Positions 8,278-15,382 of a DNA stretch of 46,049 nucleotides are shown one piece after another. Every line of letters begins with the position of its first letter. The first letter of the stretch is position 1. Source of the DNA: Candidatus Zipacnadia bacterium. Its GTDB lineage: Bacteria > Armatimonadota > Zipacnadia > Zipacnadales > Zipacnadaceae. The stretch is from positions 1 to 46,049 of the forward strand of contig JALGTI010000007.1 of NCBI GenBank assembly GCA_029821455.1. The letters are read 5' to 3'. A model generated the notes under the pieces. The model saw nothing but the letters and a program-made list of their open reading frames with translations. It ran no database searches and was not told where the DNA came from. Position numbers and translations under genes: made by a program.

Positions 8278-10428
8278 CTAGTAGGGCGTCCGCGGGTCGA
8301 TGTCAACATGCAGCGGCGGCTCGTGCAGGAAGTCCTCAGCGTACGCCGGATTGCCTGGCTGCTCTCGCCGCTGCAGCATCACTTCCACCGATTCGCCGGC
8401 GCCGGCGAGTACTGACTTGCCGTTGACGCTCACCGTTTGCGTTTGCTCTCCCAGGTTGTGTACTACCAGCGTTTGGGGGCGCACGGTGAAGAAGGACAGG
8501 GACATCTTTTCGCCGCTGCCCTCCCAGGCCTCCAACTCCACGCACTTGTCTTGTGCCGCCACCAGGACGTCCTCGAAGACGTACACTACCACCATCTCAT
8601 TTGCAGGCACCATGAGCTGGTCGCTCAGCCGTCCCGCGACCGACACCCTCACCGGCGCCCCGCAGTCCGGGTCGGTGTTCAGCAGGTACAGCACCTGTAC
8701 GCCGTCGGGCCTCTCATAGGTCGCATACCGCACACGATCGCTGCCGAGCAGGCGCACCTGGCCCTGCTCACCGGCTGAGACCAGCCGCAGCAGCTCCCGT
8801 GCCAACCCCAACACCGCCTCATCCGCAGGATACTCATGCAGCGTCATCAGCATCGCCACACCCTCTCCCAGCCGGTTTTCGACCAGGACCGGCTGGAGCG
8901 CGATCTGCTCCGCATCTGCGGCGAACAGCACGTCATGGCCGGCCAGTACCCGCCCCGTGGTCAGTTCCACCCGTCCTGGTGTGAAGTTGCCCAGGAACCT
9001 GGGGTCGCAGCCCACATCCGCCACCGGCAACCGGTACTCGGGCAGCGATGACTGCTCCAGGAACTTCACGCCCCGCACATCCCTGGCCTCTTCGCCCGTG
9101 ATGCGCAGGCCGAACAGGTCGCTGAAGTCCCCTCCCCGGTACAGTCTCGGCTCAGCGCCACGGTCATCGTCCTCACGGAGCTGGGGCAGGAACATCAGCA
9201 GGTGCCCTCCACCGGCTACGAAGGATTTCAACTTGTGGTAGGTATCGTCTGTCATGGTGTTCCAGCCTACAAACACCAGGCAGCCGTACTGTTTCAGCGT
9301 GTTCTCGTCCGCTTCGATGGGCACAATGTCGTACTGCCCGTACGGTGGATTGCCCGACCAGTCGTGTTCGCCTTGGACGGTGTACGTGTTCCATTCCGCC
9401 TTGCGGTGCAGCCCATCCACCAGTTCCCAGCCCCACTCGGGCGGCCCTGCCAGCCACTTACTGTCATGGAACTGGCCCCAGGCATAGGGATTCCACAGCC
9501 CGGGAGCGCCGTCACCGTAGCCTGAGACGATACCAAGGCGCACCTTCGGCCCACCCGGCGGGCGGGTGTGCACGAGAGAGAACTGGTAGGCTTCACGCAG
9601 TATCTGCCGCGAGCGGAGCATCTGCTCACTGAGCGGTTCGTAGTACTTCTGCGTCTGGTGCTCGCTCAGCGCCAGGTGGCCGCTTTCGGGGTAGATGAAT
9701 TCTGAGCCGGTCAGGTAACAGTGGTATAGACTGACCTTCCACCGTTTCAGCCACAGCTCATCAACCGTCACCCCGCCGTACCAGCCCATCGCTATGTGCG
9801 TTCCCCATGGCTTGTGGTACGCTCTCGCAGCCCCCCGAATTGCCGCCTGCATGCGGTGCGGGTCCCCCGGCAGGGCCTCATGGCATAGTACGTCAATTCC
9901 GGCCTCGGCGTGGTACTTGAACACCAAGCCGGATTCTACGTTCATCAGCGGTCCCTCGCTGACGCTTTCGCATTCATATTCAATGAAGTCACGCAGGTAG
10001 TCCAGGTACGCCTGGTGGGCGTCAAGCATGGTCTCACAGGGCGGCAAGGCGCTATAGCCGCCCTCCCTGAACAAGTAGTGCTTGGGCCAGTACAGCACGC
10101 CCCCGGCCTCGCCGATGGTCATCCGCCCCCCGTAGAACTCTCCCGCCTCGGAGATGATCGCGCCAATTTGCTCTCTCGTAAGGCACTGCTCCCGCGCCAG
10201 TTGCTGCTTGCTTGGCCGCCACAGATCCTTGGTGCCACGGAATGTCAGTTCGGACAAGAACAGCACGATTTGCTGCTCGCGGCAGAAGCGGGCCATGGCC
10301 AGGCCTTCTTCGAGGTCATTGGGAAGGTCGCACAACACGCAATTGCCCAGCCGCAGCTTCTGTACTACCTGCAGGCCCTCGACTCCGGGCCCGGCGCTGG
10401 CACCAATCAGTACTCGGTTGCCGATCAT
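8278..10428 (-). CDS. Glycoside hydrolase-like protein with glutamine-amidotransferase-like middle domain
   Basis: ATG at 10428 has GGAGG 6-7 bases upstream, so I start there (716 residues). No signal peptide is visible. The N-terminal 300 residues look like a TIM-barrel glycosidase: LPNDLEEGLAMARFCREQ, ISEAGEFYGGRMTIGEAGG, GIDVLCHEALPG, KPWGTHIAMGWYGG and FIYPESGH, with acidic residues at strand ends. Residues of about 320-480 carry a Class-I-GATase-like fold (YGCLVFVGWNTMTDD, FVAGGGHLLMFLPQL) as in beta-galactosidase trimerisation domains. The C terminus is beta-rich. The combination recalls GH42-type beta-galactosidases, but the catalytic Glu pair cannot be assigned by eye. It lies at the end of a minus-strand sugar-metabolism series. 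Confidence 0.65.
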   Translation of the reverse strand: MIGNRVLIGASAGPGVEGLQVVQKLRLGNCVLCDLPNDLEEGLAMARFCREQQIVLFLSELTFRGTKDLWRPSKQQLAREQCLTREQIGAIISEAGEFYGGRMTIGEAGGVLYWPKHYLFREGGYSALPPCETMLDAHQAYLDYLRDFIEYECESVSEGPLMNVESGLVFKYHAEAGIDVLCHEALPGDPHRMQAAIRGAARAYHKPWGTHIAMGWYGGVTVDELWLKRWKVSLYHCYLTGSEFIYPESGHLALSEHQTQKYYEPLSEQMLRSRQILREAYQFSLVHTRPPGGPKVRLGIVSGYGDGAPGLWNPYAWGQFHDSKWLAGPPEWGWELVDGLHRKAEWNTYTVQGEHDWSGNPPYGQYDIVPIEADENTLKQYGCLVFVGWNTMTDDTYHKLKSFVAGGGHLLMFLPQLREDDDRGAEPRLYRGGDFSDLFGLRITGEEARDVRGVKFLEQSSLPEYRLPVADVGCDPRFLGNFTPGRVELTTGRVLAGHDVLFAADAEQIALQPVLVENRLGEGVAMLMTLHEYPADEAVLGLARELLRLVSAGEQGQVRLLGSDRVRYATYERPDGVQVLYLLNTDPDCGAPVRVSVAGRLSDQLMVPANEMVVVYVFEDVLVAAQDKCVELEAWEGSGEKMSLSFFTVRPQTLVVHNLGEQTQTVSVNGKSVLAGAGESVEVMLQRREQPGNPAYAEDFLHEPPLHVDIDPRTPY

Positions 10429-10591
10429 CGTCTTCCTCCGTGATATGGAAAGTGTGTGCATTCCCTGACCTGCCACCATCAGTGGCACCACTTGTCAAGT
10501 TAGACCGACCACTGCTACTCCTGCGCATCAGCCACCGACAGGAATCAGTGTTCGTTGAGGCATTCGGCGCGGGGCGACACCAGCGCCTCGG

Positions 10592-11647
10592 CTACTCCAG
10601 CGGCAGCGCCACGCGCCTGCCCTCTCGCGCCGACTGGTACGCGCCCAGGATCATTCCGGTCGATATCTTGCCCTCGCGGGCCGTGACGGTCGGCTTGCCG
10701 GCGTTGTAGGCATCGATGATGTTACGCGCGACCGCCTGGATGCGCGCCCCCTGCCCCGAGGGAATCGCGATGCCCTGATCCTGCCAGCCCTTCTCCCGCT
10801 CCAGGCTGTCGAAATAGCGTACGGCCACCGCGCCCTCGGGTATTGGCGCGGCAAATGAGGGAGCATCGCCGTAGTTCTGGATCACCACGCCCCGGTCGCC
10901 GTAGATCTCGGTAGTGTTCTCGCCCGCGTGCACGACTGAGCTGTTGAAGAGCATTCCCATCTCGCCGCCTGAGAAGCGGTAGACCGCCATGCCGGTGTCG
11001 TCGGGCGCACAGTCGGTCAGTACGTTGTCGATTTCGGCGATGACGCTGATGGGCTCCCCAAGCATCCAGAAGAAGAAGTCGGTCGCGTGTGAGGCGTCAT
11101 CCATCCACATGCCCATATTGGCCACGGGGTCGATATGCCACTTGCTCGGCCCGTTGATGAATCCCTCATTGAATAGCACAGGGATGCAGTGGCGGCGGCG
11201 CAGCATGCCGACCTTCCCCAGGTAACCCTCGTCGATGAGTTGCTTCATCCCGATGTTCGCCGGGTCGTAGCGCATCTGGAACGCCAGGGAGAAGAAGATA
11301 CCGTTGCGGTCCACTGCCTCGATGATGCGGTCGCAGTCGGCGAGGCTGAGTGCCATCGGCTTCTGCAGGACGACGTTCTTGCCCGCATCCGCGGCGGCGA
11401 CGGCGAGGTCGGCATGCTTGTTGGTCTCCGAGGCGATGAAGACCAACTCGATGTCCGGGTCGGCGAGCACATCCTCCACATGCGGTGTGAACGTTGCGCC
11501 GAACTTCTCCGCGGCGCCCTCCCCGCGCTCGACGGTATCATCCCAGATGCGCAGGATCTCCGCATCGTCGAAGTTGACTATCTCCTGCGAGTAGCTGCCA
11601 ACGTGACCATGTGCGTAGCTGAGTACACCGATGCCGATCTTGCTCAT
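10592..11647 (-). CDS. Gfo/Idh/MocA family oxidoreductase
   Basis: The protein has 351 residues from ATG 11647, which has GGAGGG 7 bases upstream. The start MSKIGIGVLSYAHGHVGSYS gives the first strand and dinucleotide-binding turn, although the usual GxGxxG reads G-V-L-S-Y-A-H-G-H. The signature (E/Q)KP motif is present as VVLQKPMALSLADCDRIIEA, here LQKP instead of CEKP; its lysine is the conserved catalytic residue. The C-terminal half has the beta-sheet (GMWMDDASHATDFFFWMLG, with the family's histidine). Such enzymes oxidise or reduce sugar hydroxyls with NAD(P). The DegT-type aminotransferase and second dehydrogenase upstream on the same strand suggest a shared sugar substrate, which is inference. 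Confidence 0.88.
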   Translation of the reverse strand: MSKIGIGVLSYAHGHVGSYSQEIVNFDDAEILRIWDDTVERGEGAAEKFGATFTPHVEDVLADPDIELVFIASETNKHADLAVAAADAGKNVVLQKPMALSLADCDRIIEAVDRNGIFFSLAFQMRYDPANIGMKQLIDEGYLGKVGMLRRRHCIPVLFNEGFINGPSKWHIDPVANMGMWMDDASHATDFFFWMLGEPISVIAEIDNVLTDCAPDDTGMAVYRFSGGEMGMLFNSSVVHAGENTTEIYGDRGVVIQNYGDAPSFAAPIPEGAVAVRYFDSLEREKGWQDQGIAIPSGQGARIQAVARNIIDAYNAGKPTVTAREGKISTGMILGAYQSAREGRRVALPLE

Positions 11648-11886
11648 TGCAATCCCTCCGGATGCGTGCTGGTTCGTGACATTGCGTCTGGCCGGAGCGT
11701 ATTCGCCGTGGGGTGGGGGAATGCCTTCGAGGACTTGAGTGAGGATGGGGCGGCGGGCCACCAACGGCTTCGCTGGCGTCCGTCGACTCTCCCTGATGAC
11801 CATATAGTGGTGACTATAGTAATCGTGACAGGGCCCTCATAGTAACACCATAGTGCTCACACGAAATGCCGTGGGCAGGTGTTCCG

Positions 11887-12006
11887 AACCCCGAATCCTG
11901 GTCCACTTGGCATGAGAGTAGATGAAGGTCTGTGCTCTGAAGATGATGGCTGGAAATCGTGAAGCGGAAACGGTACACAGAGCCCCAGATTGTCTTCGCT
12001 CCGCAA
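11887..12006 (+). mobile_element. IS3-family left end with the first codons of orfA (remnant)
   Basis: Bases 11887-11938 match the 60-bp sequence found at 21960-22019 and, inverted, at 24572-24631. About 20 bases further on, GTG 11959 opens VKRKRYTEPQIVFAPQ, the N terminus of IS3 OrfA (family consensus MKRKRxTEEQIVFALRQAE). Similarity is lost after 16 codons. The 60-bp repeat is therefore the terminus of an IS3-type element, upstream of orfA. The rest of this copy is deleted. Confidence 0.65.
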
Positions 12007-12069
12007 CGTTCGACGGGCCGGCAGGACCAACGCAACCGAGTCGCCAACTGATGCGCGAGTATCAGCCGA

Positions 12070-12372
12070 TTGGTCAATGAAGCGACCCGGCTCGTGTTGC
12101 GCCACTTGAGCGCACCCAGTGTGGAAACCAGCGCGGGCAAAATCATCGCCTTCGAGGACGAAGCGGGGGGACGGCACATCATAGTGGCGGAAGACGCGCA
12201 TCCGTTCCCCGCCCGGGCGATCCAACCGGTCATCACCATCAATCTTCCTGATGTGGAGGTCAATAGCATCCGTTGTGAAAAGAAGTCCATGATCATATCG
12301 CGGGATGAACATGGCATCCGGTTGAGTTTGCCTCTCGACCCCGATGAGTTCGCGATCATCAGTCTGCAATAG
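12070..12372 (+). pseudogene. C-terminal fragment of an unidentified beta-rich protein
   Basis: The frame ends at TAG 12370-12372 with AIQPVITINLPDVEVNSI and GIRLSLPLDPDEFAIISLQ, and its composition is that of a real protein end, like the last beta-sandwich of glycosidases or lyases. There is only a TTG at 12070, no ribosome-binding site and an in-phase stop at 12049-12051. It lies directly after the truncated IS3 end, so a larger gene seems to have been cut off at the insertion. The function is unknown. Confidence 0.4.
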
Positions 12373-12423
12373 GGACCAAAGGCACAGCCGTACGCGGGCC
12401 GGGGGCAGCCGCGTATTGCATCT

Positions 12424-12443
12424 GGTATGGTGTCCCCGGAACT
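12424..12443. repeat. GGTATGGTGTCCCCGGAA motif, copy 1
   Basis: An 18-20 base motif in the space between the 3' end of the aminotransferase gene and the gene fragment before it. It recurs with two or three changes at 21907 (GGTACGGTGTCCCCGGAATT) and in a weaker form at 20641 (AGTATGGTGTCCGCCGAAC). It could be the end of a lost insertion sequence. Confidence 0.4.
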
Positions 12444-12466
12444 GGGCTCCCGGGCGTGGGGTGCAT

Positions 12467-13738
12467 CTACCCCGCCAGCTCCACCACTTTCTCGGCGTTC
12501 TCGCTGACCTTGCGGAAGCCGTCGATGTAGAGTTCCATCAGCTCCATCGTGTTGGGCGGGTAGACGCCACCAAGGTAGGCGTGTGACGCGATGAACTCCT
12601 CCGTCAGCGGATAGGTCTCCTCGGTGTAGTCGACATTGCGGCCATGCGGGCAGGTCCATGGGCAGCCCTTGCCGTAGCCGACGCGGTCCATGAAGACATC
12701 CTGCGACGGCACCGGGCGGGTCTGCCATTGCCCAATAGCAATGCCCTCCGCGGCCAGCACCTTCTGCACGGCCTTCTTCCACTGCTCCGGCGTCAGGTCT
12801 AGACCGAGTTCCTCGGGCTTGAAGGTGACCACATAGCTGAAGTAGCACGGGTCGGCGTAGTCGGGCGTGTATGGGCCCTCGAAGCCGGGGATGTCGGCGA
12901 GTTCCTTCGTCAGGTAGGCGGCGAAGTCGCGTCGCTTGGAGTTGTTGTAGTCTAGGCGCTCAAGCTGGCTGAGGATGAAGGCATTAATAAACTCATGCGG
13001 GCGGTACATCCAGCCGAGGCCGTAAGCGTTGTACTCGCGCGGGCCGGTCGCGGCGACGACCTCCCCGAACTCACGTAGCTTGGCCGCGCGGGCTACGAAC
13101 TCCTCATTGTCGGTGTTCCACAGGCCGCCCTCGCCGCCCGAGAGGTTCTTCGAGCGATTGCAACTGAAGCAGCCGATGTCACCCAGCGCGCCCGTCTTCA
13201 CGCCCTTGTAGGTCGCGCCATGGGCCTGGCAGGCATCCTCGATGACGAGCAGGTCGTGCTTTGCGGCAATCTCCTTGATCGCGTCAATGTCGGCAACCAT
13301 GCCGTGGATGTGTACCGGCAGGATTGCCTTCGTGTGCTCGTTGACGCGCTCCTCGATGAGCGCCGGATCCATCGTGTATGTCTTCGGGTCAATGTCAACG
13401 AATATGGGGACGGCGTTGTGGTGCAGGATCGCCGCAGCGGTTGACCAGTAGGTGAATGCGCTGGTGATGACCTCATCGCCGGGGCCGATGCCCGCAGCTG
13501 CCACGCCCATATGCAGCGACGCCGTGCCGCTGTTGGTCACGAGCGCGTACTTGGTGCCGACATAGTCGGCCCACTTCTCCTGCAACTCCAGCGCCTTCGG
13601 GGCCGACGTGCCATGGAGATGACCGCTGTCGAAGATGCCCAGCACAGCGTCGCGATCAGCCTGGTTCAGCGGCGGCCACGCCTGTACCATATCCTCCGGA
13701 ACGATGCGGCTCCCACCCTCAATAGCGAATTGTGACAT
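12467..13738 (-). CDS. DegT/DnrJ/EryC1/StrS-family PLP aminotransferase
   Basis: The protein has 423 residues. ATG 13738 follows AGGAGG by 7 bases. It shows the family blocks in order: LVTNSGTASLHMGVAAAGIG (PLP phosphate-binding loop), GDEVITSAFTYWSTAAAILH, PIFVDIDPKTYTMDPALIEE, AILPVHIHGM, VIEDACQAHGATYKG (Asp for the pyridine nitrogen) and CFSCNRSKNLSGGEGG, whose Lys is the Schiff-base residue. The C terminus is longer than usual (YGKGCPWTCPHGRNVDYTEE). Members make amino-sugars or amino-deoxysugars from keto-sugars and glutamate; several act with Gfo/Idh/MocA dehydrogenases, two of which flank it. A route to an amino-sugar, or catabolism of one, is a fair guess. Confidence 0.9.
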   Translation of the reverse strand: MSQFAIEGGSRIVPEDMVQAWPPLNQADRDAVLGIFDSGHLHGTSAPKALELQEKWADYVGTKYALVTNSGTASLHMGVAAAGIGPGDEVITSAFTYWSTAAAILHHNAVPIFVDIDPKTYTMDPALIEERVNEHTKAILPVHIHGMVADIDAIKEIAAKHDLLVIEDACQAHGATYKGVKTGALGDIGCFSCNRSKNLSGGEGGLWNTDNEEFVARAAKLREFGEVVAATGPREYNAYGLGWMYRPHEFINAFILSQLERLDYNNSKRRDFAAYLTKELADIPGFEGPYTPDYADPCYFSYVVTFKPEELGLDLTPEQWKKAVQKVLAAEGIAIGQWQTRPVPSQDVFMDRVGYGKGCPWTCPHGRNVDYTEETYPLTEEFIASHAYLGGVYPPNTMELMELYIDGFRKVSENAEKVVELAG

Positions 13739-13851
13739 TTGTTGCCTCCTATGGAAAATGCTATGTGTGCGTAGGTTGTTCTCGTGTTTGGTTGTGTGCT
13801 GCTGCGCTCGGGTCGGGCAGTTCATGGCCCCACCACTCAATGCGAATCCGT

Positions 13852-13893
13852 GGGGCAGGCATCCGGGGCTCGAAGAGACCCAATGCCTGCCGG
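13852..13893. repeat. Hairpin between the aminotransferase and dehydrogenase genes
   Basis: GGCAGGCAT (13854-13862) pairs with ATGCCTGCC (13883-13891) around a 20-base loop which has its own short GGGCTC/GAGACCC pairing. No T-run follows on either strand, so it is not a classical terminator. It may process or stabilise the minus-strand transcript. The rest of 13739-14016 holds nothing else I recognise. Confidence 0.35.
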
Positions 13894-14016
13894 TGTTCAC
13901 CGCACGACCTCACGGCCACAGGCTCTGCGTCGCTTCGCTCCGCAGAAGCCTGCGCCACGGGCACGCGAGTAGGGCGCTCGTCACTGGGCTCGGCGGCCAG
14001 TCAAGCCCCCGCCCCC

Positions 14017-15153
14017 TCACCACTCGATCTCGGGGACTTCCTGCACCGCGCCGCCGTTGCGCATTGAGTCGGCGCCGGCACAGCCTGCAGCCACGCTCAT
14101 CCGACCGGCAACCGGCGTGGCCAGCGGGGCCTTGCCCTCCAGGACCATGTCCAGGAAGTCGTTGCAGATAACAGGATCGGCGCCGGCATGGCCGCCCATG
14201 GCCGGGCGGATATCATAGGTGCGGTCGGCGAGTTCCTTCCAGCCACCGGATCGCCGCATCTTCACACATACCTTCATCTCCGGCAACGAATTCTCCAAAC
14301 GCCCCTCGGTGCCGATAATCGTGTAGCTGCGGTGGTAGTCCGGTGTGAAATGGCACTGGAGATAGGAAGCCTTGATGCCGCCATCGAGTTCCATGATCAT
14401 AACGTTGTTGTCCTCGACCTCGACCTCCTGGCGGAAGGCGCACTGGTTGCGGCGGTTGTCGCTGAACTCGAAGCAGGCATCCGCTTCATCGCAGGCATCG
14501 CAATGCAGGCCGTTAGGCTTGTCGCCGCCGAAGAAGTCCAACCCGCCGAAGGCCGCCACCCGCTTCGTGTATTGCCCCGTCAGCCAGTGGATCATGTCGA
14601 TGTCATGGCTGCCCTTCTGCAGCAGCAGCGAGTTGCTGCCGGCTTTCGTGGCATGCCAATCCTGGTAGTAGAAGTTGCAGCCGTGCCCGACGAAGTGCCG
14701 GCACCACGCAGCCTTGATCTCGCCGATGGTTCCAGTATCGATGATCTCCTTCATCACGCGGAAGATGTTCATATAGCGCATGTTGAAGCCGACCATCAGC
14801 TCTTTCCCGGATGCCTTCCAGGTGCGCAGAATGTGGTCACAGCCATCGGTGGTAATGGCGAACGGCTTCTCGCAGAACACGTGCTTGCCGGCTTCGAGCG
14901 CCGCAACGGCGTGCTCCTCATGGACGAAGTCAGGTGAGGTGACGGCGATTGCGTCTACATCGCTGCGGTCGAGCAACTCGCGGTAATCGAGCGTGGTGAA
15001 GACGTCTTCACCCATCGGCTCGCGGAAATCGGCAAGGGCTTCGTCATGCACGTCCGCCCCGCCGACGATGATGGCTCGCTCACTGTCGCGCCATGAGTTG
15101 GCGATAGCTCCACGACCGCAGACGCCGATGACGCCGATACGTAACTTATCCAC
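14017..15153 (-). CDS. Gfo/Idh/MocA family oxidoreductase with a cysteine cluster
   Basis: GTG 15153 is chosen because AAGGAGG lies 9 bases upstream and the next residues, DKLRIGVIGVCGRGAIANSW, give the Rossmann start with GVCGRG. The protein has 378 residues. AGKHVFCEKPFAIT holds the EKP signature with its catalytic lysine. GSHDIDMIHWLTG carries the conserved Asp-x-x-His. Around residue 240 four cysteines (HCDACDEADACFEF ... NQC) form a likely metal site, common in one branch of the family. The final motif PVAGRMSVAAGCAGADSMRN is typical of the end. It probably belongs with the aminotransferase gene downstream, 278 bases away on the same strand. Confidence 0.9.
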   Translation of the reverse strand: MDKLRIGVIGVCGRGAIANSWRDSERAIIVGGADVHDEALADFREPMGEDVFTTLDYRELLDRSDVDAIAVTSPDFVHEEHAVAALEAGKHVFCEKPFAITTDGCDHILRTWKASGKELMVGFNMRYMNIFRVMKEIIDTGTIGEIKAAWCRHFVGHGCNFYYQDWHATKAGSNSLLLQKGSHDIDMIHWLTGQYTKRVAAFGGLDFFGGDKPNGLHCDACDEADACFEFSDNRRNQCAFRQEVEVEDNNVMIMELDGGIKASYLQCHFTPDYHRSYTIIGTEGRLENSLPEMKVCVKMRRSGGWKELADRTYDIRPAMGGHAGADPVICNDFLDMVLEGKAPLATPVAGRMSVAAGCAGADSMRNGGAVQEVPEIEW

Positions 15154-15382
15154 TGGCAACGTCCTCCTTGCTGAGTTAGGAACGGGCGTTGGGGGGTGTT
15201 TCGCTATCCGCCGGGGGAAGCCTGCGCGGCGCTCCCGGGACAGGTCGCGATGGTCAATTGAGATGCGTGGGCCGGACCCAGCAGGGGCGGGATGCGGCCC
15301 CCTCAACACCATGGCTCCGTACAAGCTCGTCCCTACGGGCGCATGGACAATCGTGAGCCGGCACACATGCCTGTGCATGGCG

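Noticed and set aside
9202..10709. Several plus-strand frames opposite the glycosidase-like gene
   Set aside because: Mutually overlapping, without start signals; the minus frame has the Shine-Dalgarno site and folds.
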